Shown piece after piece: positions 43,423 through 52,964 of a stretch of DNA of 64,000 nt (positions within the stretch are counted from its first letter, which is position 1; every line of letters starts with the position of its first letter). Made by a program: the position numbers and the translations under genes. This DNA comes from Actinomyces timonensis DSM 23838 (lineage in GTDB: Bacteria > Actinomycetota > Actinomycetes > Actinomycetales > Actinomycetaceae): the NCBI RefSeq assembly GCF_000295095.1, contig NZ_JH806633.1, forward strand, positions 237,025-301,024, in the 5' to 3' direction. Under the pieces are notes generated by a model. It saw only the letters and a program-made list of their open reading frames with translations, had not been told where the DNA came from and did not search any database.

Positions 43423-44353
43423 TGTTCTCTCCATCGGTCAGTTCCTCCTGACCTCCGCCATGGCGATCCTCGTCCTCGCCGTCGTCTGCGACGCCGTCGT
43501 CCTCACCGGGCGCGGGGCGCGGGCCCAGGCCATCCCCGCCATGGCGGGCGGGGCGCGCGGTGACACCGCCCATGGCAAGGGGCGGGGGAGCGGCGCGACC
43601 CACTCGGCCCACTGGGCGCGCGCCTCACGGCCGGGCCTGCCCAAGGGGCTCGCGCTGTATGCCACCGGGTTCACGGCGATCGCCCTGGTGCTCATCACCG
43701 CCTACCTGGTGCTGCGCACCAGCGCCTCGGGATACAGCCCCTTCGCCAACCAGCACGAGTTCGCGGTGTCCTTCACCTTCGGCATCCTGCTCATGTACCT
43801 CATCGCCGAGTTCCGCTACCGCGTGCGCTGGCTGTCCGTCGTCGTCCTCCCGGTGGTCGTCGCCCTGCTCATCTACGCCAACAGCCAGGACAAGGCGATC
43901 AAGCCCCTCGTCCCCGCGCTGCGCAACTCCCTCATGCTGACGCTCCATGTGTTCTTCGCGGTGCTGGCCTACGGGGCAGCCTGCGTGTCCTTCGCGGCGG
44001 CGATCCTCTACCTCCTCCACCCCCACCTGAAGAGGTTCCGGTCCCTGCCCTCGCGCGAGGTCCTCGACGACGTCGGCTACAAGGCCGCCACCGCCACCTT
44101 CCCCCTGCTGACCATGATGACCGTCCTGGGCGCCGTCTGGGCGAACACCGCCTGGGGCCGCTACTGGGGATGGGACCCCAAGGAGACCGCCGCCCTCGTG
44201 ACCTGGCTGGTCTACGGCGCGTACCTCCATGCCAGGGTGACAAGGGGATGGCAGGGCTCGCGAAGCGCCTGGCTCCTCATCCTCGGATTCAGCGCGGTGC
44301 TCTTCGCGTACTTCGGAAACCACTTCTTCGGAGGGCTGCACTCCTATGGCTGA
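43415..44353 (+). CDS. ccsB: Cytochrome c biogenesis protein CcsB (ResC)
   Basis: CcsB/CcsA is the heme-handling core of System II. The 312-residue polytopic protein has the WWD-type signature WGRYWGWDPKETAALVTWL (about 248-266) that binds exported heme, and conserved histidines in LHVFFAVLAY and near the C-terminus (FGNHFFGGLHSYG). ATG 43415 overlaps the resB stop by 8 bp. A Gly/Arg/His-rich loop (about 40-70) is unusual relative to the family. The stop overlaps the ResA-like gene by 8 bp. Confidence 0.95.
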   Translation: MNNVLSIGQFLLTSAMAILVLAVVCDAVVLTGRGARAQAIPAMAGGARGDTAHGKGRGSGATHSAHWARASRPGLPKGLALYATGFTAIALVLITAYLVLRTSASGYSPFANQHEFAVSFTFGILLMYLIAEFRYRVRWLSVVVLPVVVALLIYANSQDKAIKPLVPALRNSLMLTLHVFFAVLAYGAACVSFAAAILYLLHPHLKRFRSLPSREVLDDVGYKAATATFPLLTMMTVLGAVWANTAWGRYWGWDPKETAALVTWLVYGAYLHARVTRGWQGSRSAWLLILGFSAVLFAYFGNHFFGGLHSYG

Positions 44354-45050
44354 TCGTGAGGAGAGGGACGACGAGGCCCTCCTGGACGAGTGCGGGGCGA
44401 GCCCCGCGCTCTCGACGGCGAAGGGCGGGGGCGCGGACTCCGGTCCCCGCGCCCATCGCCGCATGCCGGTGTGGCTGACCAATGTCCTCGTGCTGACGGT
44501 GGCCACGGCGCTCATCCTGGGCGGTGTCTGGCTGACCGGCTCATGGCGTTCCAACGACTCCTCCGCCTCGGGCTCCGGCCAGGGCGACGGCGGGGTGACG
44601 ATGCTGTCCACGGACGCCCCCAGCGGCGCCGCCCCCCAGGTGGGCCAGGAGGCCCCCGCCTTCAGCGCCACGGATATCAACGGCAAGCCGGTGGACCTCA
44701 CCAAGCTTCGGGGCAAGCCGGTGTGGCTGCTCTTCGGCGCCACGTGGTGCACCGAGTGCCGCACCGAGGCCCCTGATGTCCAGGCGATCTCCCAGGAGTA
44801 CGGGGACCAGCTGACGGTTGTGGCCATCCACGTCCAGGACAACACCCAGACCGTCGCCGACTACACCCAGAGGCTCGGGCTGACGTACCCCACCGTGGTG
44901 GACACCGATGACACGATCTCCTCGGCCTACGGGGTGTACGGCATCCCCGCGCACTGGTTCATCAGCGCCGACGGCACGATCGCGGCCACGCGGGTCGGTG
45001 CGATGTCCCAGTCCCAGATGCGCGAGCAGGTGCAGGCGCTCGTCGGCTAG
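44346..45050 (+). CDS. resA: ResA/TlpA-like membrane-tethered thioredoxin
   Basis: A 234-residue protein with a cytoplasmic tail, one TM helix (about 41-62; WLTNVLVLTVATALILGGVWL) and an extracytoplasmic thioredoxin fold. The active site is WCTEC (Cys 135 and 138) and the cis-Pro lies in YGIPAHWF. ResA reduces disulfides in apocytochromes and receives electrons from CcdA, encoded in the same operon. ATG 44346 overlaps the ccsB stop by 8 bp. It is the last gene of the nrf-ccs operon and is followed by a hairpin terminator. Confidence 0.92.
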   Translation: MADREERDDEALLDECGASPALSTAKGGGADSGPRAHRRMPVWLTNVLVLTVATALILGGVWLTGSWRSNDSSASGSGQGDGGVTMLSTDAPSGAAPQVGQEAPAFSATDINGKPVDLTKLRGKPVWLLFGATWCTECRTEAPDVQAISQEYGDQLTVVAIHVQDNTQTVADYTQRLGLTYPTVVDTDDTISSAYGVYGIPAHWFISADGTIAATRVGAMSQSQMREQVQALVG

Positions 45051-45060
45051 CGCGGCCGGC

Positions 45061-45092
45061 CTGCGCCGGGCGTGCCCGCCGGGCCGGCGCAG
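45061..45092 (+). terminator. Terminator of the nrf-ccs operon
   Basis: CTGCGCCGG (45061-45069) and CCGGCGCAG (45084-45092) form a perfect 9-bp stem, 10 nt after the resA stop. Confidence 0.6.
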
Positions 45093-45145
45093 CCCGGGGT
45101 GCGCTCATCCGTGCCGAAGAACACAGGCTCGCCGCAGTCCTGGGC

Positions 45146-45199
45146 TTGGAGCCCCGGGAGCCTTTCACCTAAAGTAGTCAGCCGGTGCGTGTCGCACCG
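45146..45199 (+). promoter_or_regulatory. rplU promoter and leader hairpin
   Basis: TTGGAG (45146-45151) and TAAAGT (45170-45175) with 18-bp spacing form a plausible sigma-A promoter. It is followed by a perfect 7-bp hairpin CGGTGCG-TGT-CGCACCG (45183-45199) in the leader. GGTGCGTG recurs at about 45222. Confidence 0.5.
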
Positions 45200-45283
45200 T
45201 TTGCCCAGGAGAGCGCCCTCCCGGTGCGTGCCGATCAGGCCCGCCGGAGGCGCTCCGCAGATTCGGAAGAGATGAGCATTCCC

Positions 45284-45592
45284 GTGGTCTACGCGATCGT
45301 CAAGGCTGGTGGCCGTCAGGAGAAGGTCTCCGTCGGCGACGTCGTGGTTGTCGACAAGCTTGCCGGTGAGATCGGCGACGAGGTCACCCTCGCCCCCGTC
45401 ATGCTGGTGGACGGCGACAAGGTGACCGCCTCCGCCGCTGACCTTGCCAAGTCCTCCGTCAAGGCCGAGATCGTCGGCGACGAGAAGGGCCCCAAGATCA
45501 ACATCCTCAAGTTCAAGAACAAGACCGGCTTCCGCAAGCGCCAGGGCCACCGCGCCCAGCTCACGGCCGTCAAGGTCACCGCGATCAAGTGA
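45284..45592 (+). CDS. rplU: Large ribosomal subunit protein bL21
   Basis: The 102-residue L21 has [18 protein letters not shown] at the N-terminus and [22 protein letters not shown] at the C-terminus. GTG 45284 is chosen because L21 proteins start Val/Tyr-Ala-Ile-Val; the ATG at 45272 in frame would add four residues. It is followed by rpmA and obg, the standard order. Confidence 0.96.
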   Translation: MVYAIVKAGGRQEKVSVGDVVVVDKLAGEIGDEVTLAPVMLVDGDKVTASAADLAKSSVKAEIVGDEKGPKINILKFKNKTGFRKRQGHRAQLTAVKVTAIK

Positions 45593-45643
45593 CGCCCAGC
45601 GCCACCGAAGAATCGCACCAGTCAAGAGAGAGAGAAGCCTGAG

Positions 45644-45901
45644 ATGGCACACAAGAAGGGTCTTGGTTCCTCCCGCAACGGCCGTGACTCGAACGCCCAG
45701 CGCCTCGGCGTGAAGCGCTACGGCGGCCAGTTCGTCAAGGCCGGCGAGATCATCGTCCGCCAGCGCGGCACCCACTTCCACCCCGGCAACAACGTGGGCC
45801 GCGGCAACGACGACACCCTGTTCGCCACCGCCGCCGGCAATGTCGAGTTCGGCACCCACCGCGGCCGCAGGGTCGTCAACGTCGTGCTCCCCGAGGCCTG
45901 A
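45644..45901 (+). CDS. rpmA: Large ribosomal subunit protein bL27
   Basis: L27 of 85 residues, starting [21 protein letters not shown] with [13 protein letters not shown]. There is no N-terminal propeptide of the Firmicute type. AGAGAGAAGCC precedes the ATG. It lies between rplU and obg. Confidence 0.97.
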   Translation: MAHKKGLGSSRNGRDSNAQRLGVKRYGGQFVKAGEIIVRQRGTHFHPGNNVGRGNDDTLFATAAGNVEFGTHRGRRVVNVVLPEA

Positions 45902-46031
45902 GCCTCGCGCGCACCCGGACTTTCGCGAGGGCGAACGGCTTCGGCCGTCCGCCCTCGCGCCGTTCCCGGGACCGGGCCGCGGCGCCCGTCCCGGCCCCCA
46001 ACCACCCCGGCCCTACCCGCGAGGAGAGACC

Positions 46032-47636
46032 ATGCCCAGTTTCATCGATCGAGTGGTCCTCCACGTCGCCGGGGGCGACGGCGGTGACGGCTGCACCTCC
46101 ATCCACCGGGAGAAGTTCAAGCCCCTCGCGGGCCCCGACGGCGGCGACGGCGGGCACGGCGGCGACGTCATCCTCGCCGTCGACCCCCGGACCACCACGC
46201 TGCTGAGCTACCACCGCTCCCCGCACCGCAGCGCCGGGAAGGGCACCCCGGGCATGGGCGACTGGCGCCGCGGCGTCGACGGCAAGGACCTCGTCCTGCC
46301 CGTCCCCGAGGGCACCGTGGTCAAGGACGCCGAGGGGCGCGTCCTGGCGGACCTCGTGGGCCCCGACGCGCGCGTCGTCGTCGCCCAGGGCGGCACCGGC
46401 GGGCGCGGCAACTTCTCCCTGGCCAGCTCCAAGAGGCGAGCCCCCGGCTTCCACCTCCTCGGCGAGCCCGGCCAGGTCCTCGACGTCACCCTCGAGCTCA
46501 AGACCATCGCCGACGTCGCGCTCGTCGGCTACCCGAGCGCCGGCAAGTCCTCCCTCATCGCCGCCATGAGCGCTGCCCGCCCCAAGATCGCCGACTACCC
46601 CTTCACCACGCTCGTCCCCAACCTCGGCGTCGTGGAGGCGGGGGACACCCGCTACACGATCGCCGACGTCCCAGGCCTCATCCCCGGGGCGAGCGAGGGC
46701 AAGGGCCTGGGCCTGGAGTTCCTGCGGCACATCGAGCGCTGCGCCGTCATCGTGCACGTCCTGGACTGCGCCACCCTGGAGCCCGGCCGGGATCCGCTCA
46801 GCGACCTGGACACCATCGAGGCCGAGCTCGCCGCCTACTCCGAGCGCCTCGGCGATGACAACGACCCGCTCCTGACCGGTCGAGTGCCGCTGATGGACCG
46901 CCCGCGCGTCGTCGTCCTCAACAAGGCCGACGTCCCCGACGCCGCCGAGCTCGCCGAGTTCGTCACCGCCGATATCGCCGCCCGCGGCCTGCCGGTCTTC
47001 ACGATCTCCGCGGTGGCCCACACCGGCCTGCGCGAGCTCTCCTTCGCGCTGGCCGAGCGGGTGCGCGCAGCCCGGGAGGCCCAGCCCGCCTCGGCCGCCG
47101 AGCTCGCCCAGGCGCGCGAGGCCGCCCGCCCGGTCATCCGGCCGGCCGCCGTCGGGCGGCGCGGCAAGGAGGACATCGCCGTCGTGCGGCCCATCAACCA
47201 CCCCGCCGAGGGGCGCGTGTACCAGGTGCGGGGGGACAAGCCCGAGCGCTGGATCCTCCAGACCGACTTCTCCAACAACGAGGCAGTCGGCTACCTCGCC
47301 GACCGCCTGGCCACCGGGGGAGTCGAGGACCTGCTCGTCAAGGCAGGCGCGCGCGCCGGGGACGCCGTGCTCATCGGCGAGATCGACGGCGGCGTCCTGT
47401 TCACCTGGGAGCCCACCATGACCACCGGGGCCGAGCTCCTCGGCGCGCGGGGGACCGACACGCGCGTCGAGGACTACCACCGGCGCACGAACGCCGAGCG
47501 CCGCGAGCAGTACCACGAGCGGATGGACGCCAAGGAGGCCGCCCGCCAGGAGCTGCGGGACGAGGCCGCCGAGGGCATCTGGACCGACGCCTCCTCGTGG
47601 CCCCGCGGGGGCGGCGACGACGGGGCGGACTCGTGA
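46032..47636 (+). CDS. obg: GTPase ObgE/CgtA
   Basis: Obg is a ribosome-associated GTPase involved in 50S maturation and stress control. The 534-residue protein has the Gly-rich Obg fold (about 1-158; [24 protein letters not shown]), G1 [11 protein letters not shown]3 [10 protein letters not shown]4 NKAD, and a C-terminal OCT domain (about 370-450) with a charged tail. ATG 46032 follows GAGGAGAGACC. It overlaps proB by 4 bp. Confidence 0.97.
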   Translation: MPSFIDRVVLHVAGGDGGDGCTSIHREKFKPLAGPDGGDGGHGGDVILAVDPRTTTLLSYHRSPHRSAGKGTPGMGDWRRGVDGKDLVLPVPEGTVVKDAEGRVLADLVGPDARVVVAQGGTGGRGNFSLASSKRRAPGFHLLGEPGQVLDVTLELKTIADVALVGYPSAGKSSLIAAMSAARPKIADYPFTTLVPNLGVVEAGDTRYTIADVPGLIPGASEGKGLGLEFLRHIERCAVIVHVLDCATLEPGRDPLSDLDTIEAELAAYSERLGDDNDPLLTGRVPLMDRPRVVVLNKADVPDAAELAEFVTADIAARGLPVFTISAVAHTGLRELSFALAERVRAAREAQPASAAELAQAREAARPVIRPAAVGRRGKEDIAVVRPINHPAEGRVYQVRGDKPERWILQTDFSNNEAVGYLADRLATGGVEDLLVKAGARAGDAVLIGEIDGGVLFTWEPTMTTGAELLGARGTDTRVEDYHRRTNAERREQYHERMDAKEAARQELRDEAAEGIWTDASSWPRGGGDDGADS

Positions 47637-48763
47637 GCGCGCGCCCCACGGCGCTCCCCGAGGGCTCCCGCGTCGTCATCAAGGTGGGCTCCTCCTCCCT
47701 CACCCGTGACGACGGCGGGCTCGACCTCAACCGCATCGATGTGCTCGCCAAGCTCGTGGCGGGCATGAGGCGGCGCGGCCACGACGTCGTGCTCGTCTCC
47801 TCCGGCGCGGTCGCCGCCGGCCTGCCCCCGCTGGGGATCGAGCGCCGCCCCGACGACCTCAGCATGCTCGCAGCCGCCGCCTCGGTGGGCCAGAGCCACC
47901 TCATGGCCCGCTGGCAGACGGCGATGAGCAACTACGGGGTCGTCGTCGCCCAGGTGCTCCTCACCGCTCAGGACGTGGCCGTGCGCAGCCACTACCGGAC
48001 CGTGCGCGCCACCTTCGACACCCTCCTCGACCTGGGCACCGTGCCGATCATCAACGAGAACGACGCCGTGGCCACCACGGAGTTCAACCTGGGGGACAAC
48101 GACCACCTGGCCGCGCTCGTCGCCCACCTGGTCACCGCCGATGTCCTCGTCCTCCTCACAGACGTCGACGGCATGTGGACCGCCCGCCCGGGCACGCCCG
48201 GCGCCGAGCCCATCCGCTACGTGCCCGGCGGGGCGAGCCTGGCCGACGTCGACGTCACCGGCTCGGGCTCGGCCCTGGGCACCGGTGGGATGCGCACGAA
48301 GGCCCAGGCCGCCACCATCGCCTGCGCCTCCGGGACCGCGACGATCATCGCCTCGGCCGATGACGCCGCCCGCCTCCTCGGGCCCGGGGGAGTACCGGGG
48401 GACCTCGGCACCTGGTTCGACCCCACCGGCCCCCACCGGCCCAGCCGGCGGCTGTGGATGGCGCACGCCTCCCGGGTCGAGGGCCGCGTGCTCATCGACG
48501 CCGGTGCGGCCCAGGCCCTCACCGTGGGCAAGAAATCACTCCTCCTGCCCGGCGTCGTGGGGATCACCGGCGAGTTCGAGTCCGGCGCCGTCGTCGAGGT
48601 GGTCGGGCCAGCGGGACCCGTCGCCCGGGGGATCTGCCGCTACGCCTCGACTGAGATCGAGGAGGTCCTCGACGCCCGCAGCGGTGGAGCGCCGATGCCG
48701 GACCACCTCGCGCCCGTCGTCCATCGCGACGACCTGGCCGAGCTGCCGCGCCTGGCGGGCTGA
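47633..48763 (+). CDS. proB: Glutamate 5-kinase
   Basis: ProB phosphorylates glutamate in proline synthesis. The 376-residue protein has an amino-acid kinase domain ([16 protein letters not shown] at about 14-29, [39 protein letters not shown]) and a C-terminal PUA domain (about 280-370). The GTG start overlaps the obg stop. proA lies about 1 kb downstream, separated by a convergent lipoprotein gene. Confidence 0.97.
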   Translation: MSARPTALPEGSRVVIKVGSSSLTRDDGGLDLNRIDVLAKLVAGMRRRGHDVVLVSSGAVAAGLPPLGIERRPDDLSMLAAAASVGQSHLMARWQTAMSNYGVVVAQVLLTAQDVAVRSHYRTVRATFDTLLDLGTVPIINENDAVATTEFNLGDNDHLAALVAHLVTADVLVLLTDVDGMWTARPGTPGAEPIRYVPGGASLADVDVTGSGSALGTGGMRTKAQAATIACASGTATIIASADDAARLLGPGGVPGDLGTWFDPTGPHRPSRRLWMAHASRVEGRVLIDAGAAQALTVGKKSLLLPGVVGITGEFESGAVVEVVGPAGPVARGICRYASTEIEEVLDARSGGAPMPDHLAPVVHRDDLAELPRLAG

Positions 48764-48764
48764 G

Positions 48765-49448
48765 TCACTTCCGCGTGAGGGTGAGGGTGCCCTCGGAGCG
48801 CTCCAGGACGATGGAGCCATCGGCGCCGCGGGTGATGGAGCGAGCCACGAAGAGGCTCCCGTCGCGATTCGTGATCGTGAAGCCGTGGGAATCCTGGCCG
48901 ATCTCCCAGCCGTCGTACTCCGGCAGGCAGGACGCCGCGGCACTGGTGACGGCGGAGCCGACATAGGTGTGGTCGGCGTTGAACGTGGCCTCGAGCCCGA
49001 CGCACTCGGGCGAGGAGGCCTGGGAGATCGTGAAGGTGGCGCCGCTGAGCGCGGACTCCAGCGCTCCCTTCTCCGAGCTCATCGAGGCCTCCGTCGAGGC
49101 GCGGTTCTCCGTGGCCTGGGCCGACGGGGCCGGCGAGGCCTGCTCAGCGGCCGCGGAGGAGGGACGGTCTGGGGAACCGCTGGGGCCCGCGCTGGCGCTC
49201 GCCGCGGTCGGCTCCGCCTCCGGCTGGATCGAGGATGGCGCGCGACTGGCTCCAGCGCTCGCGGACGGCCCGACCGCTGGCCGGCCTCCACCGGCCGCGC
49301 CCGGCGGGACGACGATCGTCGGCTCGGGCGAGGGCGAGGCCCCACCGGGGCGCCCGCCGTCATCGGCCGGGGTGCTCTGGCAGGCCGCCAGCGGCGCGAG
49401 GATCGCGAGCGCCATGGCGCAGTACGACGCGCGACGGCGAGGTCTCAT
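48765..49448 (-). CDS. Predicted lipoprotein of unknown function
   Basis: A 227-residue predicted lipoprotein. The signal peptide has lipobox LAPLAAC (about 17-23) after RRRASYCAMALAI. A ~110-residue Pro/Ser/Ala-rich linker follows. The C-terminal ~90 residues (from SGATFTISQASS to the end) form a compact beta-rich domain with two cysteines (about 150 and 177), perhaps disulfide-bonded. I do not recognise the domain; it loosely recalls META/HslJ-like folds. It is encoded opposite proB and proA and is convergent with proB (1 bp apart). Confidence 0.65.
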   Translation of the reverse strand: MRPRRRASYCAMALAILAPLAACQSTPADDGGRPGGASPSPEPTIVVPPGAAGGGRPAVGPSASAGASRAPSSIQPEAEPTAASASAGPSGSPDRPSSAAAEQASPAPSAQATENRASTEASMSSEKGALESALSGATFTISQASSPECVGLEATFNADHTYVGSAVTSAAASCLPEYDGWEIGQDSHGFTITNRDGSLFVARSITRGADGSIVLERSEGTLTLTRK

Positions 49449-49789
49449 GTGCTGACTCCTCGGGAGACTGGGTAGGAGCGCGCCTTCGCACCACGAGCGG
49501 TGGTGATGGCACGAGGATGGAGAGCCGGAGGGCACCGGCAGCGCCATAGCGCGGCCGGGTTTCGCAGGAGTCTACCGCGACAAGGCCCCCCTGCCCAGGG
49601 CGAATACCGCCCAGGTCCGCCTCAATGCCAGGACAGGGCCAGCGCGCAGCCCTCTCAGGGCCAGCGCGGGGCCCACCGCTGACCGCTCACTGGGATGTGG
49701 GCTAGTGGGGCTGGCCGGCAGGGGGCCGGCCCCTCTCACTCATTGTTCTGCCCACTCGCGCGCTTGCCCGTGGACCGTAGGGTGTTCTC
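49449..49789. other. Lipoprotein-proA divergent intergenic region
   Basis: No gene is visible in 341 bp. The end next to proA holds the TAGGGT element. GGGGC and CCGGCCCC stretches near 49710-49735 could form a hairpin. The lipoprotein end holds its ribosome binding site (GGAGTC on the minus strand). Confidence 0.4.
49778..49783 (+). promoter_or_regulatory. -10 box, probable leaderless promoter of proA
   Basis: TAGGGT ends 6 nt before the ATG at 49790; there is no Shine-Dalgarno sequence. Confidence 0.5.
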
Positions 49790-51145
49790 ATGACGACGAC
49801 GCGGTCCACCCAGCCCACCACCGCCACCCAGGCGGCCGCCCCGGCCCCCTCCGCCGAGGCGGGCGCCGAGGCCTACGTCCGCCAGGTCGCCCAGGCGGCG
49901 CGCTCGGCGCAGCGCGAGTTCACCGGGGCGACCCGGGCGGTCAAGGACGAGGCCCTGCAGGCGATGGCATCAGCCCTGCGGGCCCAGAGCGGGCGCGTCC
50001 TCGCGGCCAATGAGGAGGACCTGGCGGCCGCCCGCGAGGCCGGCATGAAGGAGGGGCTCATCGACCGCCTCGCCCTCGATGAGGTCCGGATCGAGCAGAT
50101 CGCCGCCTCCGTGGAGGAGATCGCGGCCCTGCCCGATCCCGTGGGCCAGGTCGTCGACGGCTCCACCATGCCCAACGGGCTGAGGGTGCGCAGGCTCCGT
50201 GTCCCCATGGGCGTCGTCGGCATGATCTACGAGGCCAGGCCCAACGTCACGGTGGATGTCGCCGCCCTCGCGGTCAAGTCCGGCAACGCCGTCGTCCTGC
50301 GCGGCGGCAGCGCGGCCGAGCGGAGCAACGCCGCGATCGTCGAGGTGCTCCGATCCTCCCTCACCGCCCAGGGACTGCCCGCGGACCTCGTGGTCACCAT
50401 CGACCCCGCTGGCCGTCAGGGCGCCCAGGCCCTCATGCGCGCCCGGGGGTATATCGACGTGCTCGTGCCGCGAGGGGGCGCGGGACTCATCCGCGCCGTC
50501 GTCGAGAACTCCTCTGTCCCGGTCATCGAGACCGGCTCGGGCAACTGCCACGTGTACGTCGACGCGAGCGCTGATCTCGAGTCGGCGGTGGAGATCATCG
50601 TCAACGCCAAGACGCAGCGCGTCGGTGTCTGCAACGCCGCCGAGACGCTGCTCGTCCACCGAGCCGTCGCGGAGGGCTACCTCCCTGCCGCCGCCCGGGC
50701 CCTCTGGGAGCGCGGTACGACCCTCCACGCCGATGAGCCCGCCCGCGGCATCCTCGCCGGTCCCTCCGCCGAGGCGGGCGCCGAGTCCCTTCTCGTCGCC
50801 GCTGACGAGGAGGACTGGGGGACCGAGTACGGCTCCCTGGACCTGGCCGTCCGGGTCGTCGATGACCTCGAGACGGCGATCAGCCACATCCGCCGCTACA
50901 CCACCGGGCACACCGAGGCGGTCCTCGCCCAGGACGCGGCCGTCATCAACCGCTTCATCGCTTCCATGGACTCGGCGGCGGTGATGGTCAACGCCTCCAC
51001 CCGCTTCACCGATGGCGGCCAGCTCGGCCTGGGCGCCGAGCTCGGGATCTCCACCCAGAAGCTCCACGCCCGCGGCCCCATGGGCCTGGCCGAGCTGACG
51101 ACGACCACATGGGTGGTGGAGGGCGACGGCCACGTGAGGCCCTGA
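49790..51145 (+). CDS. proA: Glutamate-5-semialdehyde dehydrogenase
   Basis: ProA reduces gamma-glutamyl phosphate to glutamate semialdehyde, completing the ProB step of proline synthesis. The 451-residue aldehyde-dehydrogenase-fold protein has VPMGVVGMIYEARPNVTVD (about 142-160), KSGNAVVLRGGS, GSGNCHVYVD and the catalytic cysteine in RVGVCNAAETLL. The first ~27 residues form a Thr/Ala-rich extension. ATG 49790 has TAGGGT 6 nt upstream (leaderless). It ends 16 bp from the convergent DeoR regulator gene. Confidence 0.97.
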   Translation: MTTTRSTQPTTATQAAAPAPSAEAGAEAYVRQVAQAARSAQREFTGATRAVKDEALQAMASALRAQSGRVLAANEEDLAAAREAGMKEGLIDRLALDEVRIEQIAASVEEIAALPDPVGQVVDGSTMPNGLRVRRLRVPMGVVGMIYEARPNVTVDVAALAVKSGNAVVLRGGSAAERSNAAIVEVLRSSLTAQGLPADLVVTIDPAGRQGAQALMRARGYIDVLVPRGGAGLIRAVVENSSVPVIETGSGNCHVYVDASADLESAVEIIVNAKTQRVGVCNAAETLLVHRAVAEGYLPAAARALWERGTTLHADEPARGILAGPSAEAGAESLLVAADEEDWGTEYGSLDLAVRVVDDLETAISHIRRYTTGHTEAVLAQDAAVINRFIASMDSAAVMVNASTRFTDGGQLGLGAELGISTQKLHARGPMGLAELTTTTWVVEGDGHVRP

Positions 51146-51161
51146 GCCTCCTCACGCCCCC

Positions 51162-51938
51162 TCACACGGTGATGACCTCGATGCCGGCCCGCCGCAGGGG
51201 CTCGACCTGCTCGGGCGCCGCGCCGGAGTCTGTCAGCACCGCGTCGATGCGATCAGCCCGGCAGATGAGGGCGAAGGCCGCCTCGCCCAGCTTCGTGTGA
51301 TCGGTGACGACCACGACGCGCCGGGCGCAGCGCACGAATGCGGCGCCGACCGCCGCCTCGCCCTCGTGCTGCGCGTAGGCGCCCTGGGCGTCGATCCCCT
51401 CGACGCCGAGGAACAGCGTGCCGATGGTGATCTGGGGGAGGATGAGCTCGGCCAGCGGGCCGGTGAGCTCATAGGAGCGCGCGCGTGCCACGCCCCCGGT
51501 GACCACCACGCGCACACCCTGGCGCACGGTGAGCTCTGAGGCGATATTGACCGCATTGGTCACCACGGTGACCGGATGGTCGGGGGCGGTGGCGCCCTCC
51601 AGGAGGGCGATCTCGCGGGCCACCTCCGTCGTCGTGGTTCCGCCGTTGAGGCCGACGGTGTCCCCCGGGCAGACCATGGCCGCGGCCGCGCGGGCGATCC
51701 TGGTCTTCTCATCGGCCATCCGGGAGGTGCGGTAGCGCAGGGGGAGCTGCGCGGAGGTCGGGTTGGCCGAGGCGCCGCCGCGCGTTCGGGTGAGGAGCTG
51801 CTGGTTCGCGAGCAGGTCGAGGTCGCGCCGGGCGGTGGCCGCGGAGACGCCGAGGCGCGAGACGATGTCGTCGATGTGGACTCCGCCCTCCTCGACGACG
51901 ATCCCCAGGATCGCGGAGAGTCGTTCGTGCCTGGACAT
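51162..51938 (-). CDS. DeoR/GlpR-family transcriptional regulator
   Basis: A 258-residue DeoR-type repressor. The HTH spans about 5-60 (RLSAILGIVVEEGGVHIDDIVSRLGVSAATARRDL), followed by the DeoRC sugar-phosphate sensor domain with the IGLNGGTTTTEVAREI-like anchor (VGLNGGTTTTEVA) and VTDHTKLGEAAF. Such regulators usually answer to a sugar phosphate and control a nearby sugar operon, but none is adjacent here. ATG 51938 (GAGGAGCC upstream) gives the standard N-terminus. Confidence 0.9.
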   Translation of the reverse strand: MSRHERLSAILGIVVEEGGVHIDDIVSRLGVSAATARRDLDLLANQQLLTRTRGGASANPTSAQLPLRYRTSRMADEKTRIARAAAAMVCPGDTVGLNGGTTTTEVAREIALLEGATAPDHPVTVVTNAVNIASELTVRQGVRVVVTGGVARARSYELTGPLAELILPQITIGTLFLGVEGIDAQGAYAQHEGEAAVGAAFVRCARRVVVVTDHTKLGEAAFALICRADRIDAVLTDSGAAPEQVEPLRRAGIEVITV

Positions 51939-52241
51939 GGAGGCTCCTCCTCGGCTCGTCAGGCCCCAGCGGGCCGCGCGGGCCCGGACGAGGGATTCTC
52001 TGGCGGCTGGTCGCGGCAGGTTGTGGCGATGCCGGGACGCGAGTGCGAGGCGTCCCGGCTCAGGAATACGAAGAATGATGGCACTGCCTGACGCGTAGCA
52101 CGCGTGCGGCACGCGGCTCAAGATCTGAGGGGAATCCCACGAGACGCAATGGCGCGTGTGGCGAAGGCCCCCGAATTGTGCGCGTCATGGCAGGATGGGG
52201 GCATCCCGTGTGTACGCGCGGGACCGACCGAAGGAGTATTC
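51939..52241. other. DeoR-nadD intergenic region
   Basis: About 300 bp between divergent genes with no convincing gene. A moderately AT-rich stretch (52060-52085) may hold the DeoR promoter on the minus strand. AAGGAG at 52231-52236 is the nadD ribosome binding site. Confidence 0.4.
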
Positions 52242-52964
52242 GTGCCCAAGAGCGCTGGTGAGGCGGGCGTGGCGCAAGGAGCGTCGCGCCAGTTGCGCAT
52301 CGGCATCATGGGCGGGACCTTCGATCCCATTCACCACGGGCACCTGGTGGCAGCGAGCGAGGTCCAGCACGCCTTCGACCTCGATGAGGTGATCTTCGTC
52401 CCGACGGCGACGCAGCCCTTCAAGAAGGACCGCCGAGTCTCTCCCGCGGAGCACCGCTACCTCATGACGGTCATCGCGACCGCCTCCAACCCGCGGTTCA
52501 CCGTGTCCCGGGTCGATATCGACCGCGGTGGCACCACGTACACGATCGACACCCTGCATGACATCGCCGCGAAATACCCTGGCGCCGCGCTCTACTTCAT
52601 CACCGGAGCCGACGCACTCGCGCAGATCCTCACATGGAAGGACAACGAAGAGATCTTTGAGCTCGCCCAACTCGTGGGCGTGACCCGACCGGGCCACGTT
52701 CTGACGGATATGGGCCTGCCAGAGGACAGGGTCTCCCTCATGGAGGTCCCCGCGATGAGCATCTCATCAACGGACTGCCGTGAGCGAGTGAGCGACGGGG
52801 GCCCCGTGTGGTACCTCGTGCCCGACGGGGTGGTTCAGTACATTCGCAAGTACGGCCTCTACCGTAGGGCCGGGCGGGCGTCATCGACGACGTCGATGAC
52901 CGCACGCGTCGCGCGAGAGCAGTCGCTCAGGAAGGAGAACGACGGTGAGCCCGGAGCCCACTGA
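52242..52964 (+). CDS. nadD: Nicotinate-nucleotide adenylyltransferase
   Basis: NadD converts nicotinate mononucleotide to deamido-NAD. The 240-residue nucleotidyltransferase has [15 protein letters not shown] (about 22-36), [11 protein letters not shown], the substrate region [15 protein letters not shown], and the C-terminal [10 protein letters not shown] motif. GTG 52242 has AAGGAG 5 nt upstream; upstream in-frame ATG/GTG codons lack this site. Its 3' end overlaps the next gene by 20 bp. Confidence 0.95.
   Translation: MPKSAGEAGVAQGASRQLRIGIMGGTFDPIHHGHLVAASEVQHAFDLDEVIFVPTATQPFKKDRRVSPAEHRYLMTVIATASNPRFTVSRVDIDRGGTTYTIDTLHDIAAKYPGAALYFITGADALAQILTWKDNEEIFELAQLVGVTRPGHVLTDMGLPEDRVSLMEVPAMSISSTDCRERVSDGGPVWYLVPDGVVQYIRKYGLYRRAGRASSTTSMTARVAREQSLRKENDGEPGAH

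Noticed and set aside
52104-52241. Longer nadD start
   Set aside because: No ribosome binding site and unconserved residues; GTG 52242 has AAGGAG at proper distance.
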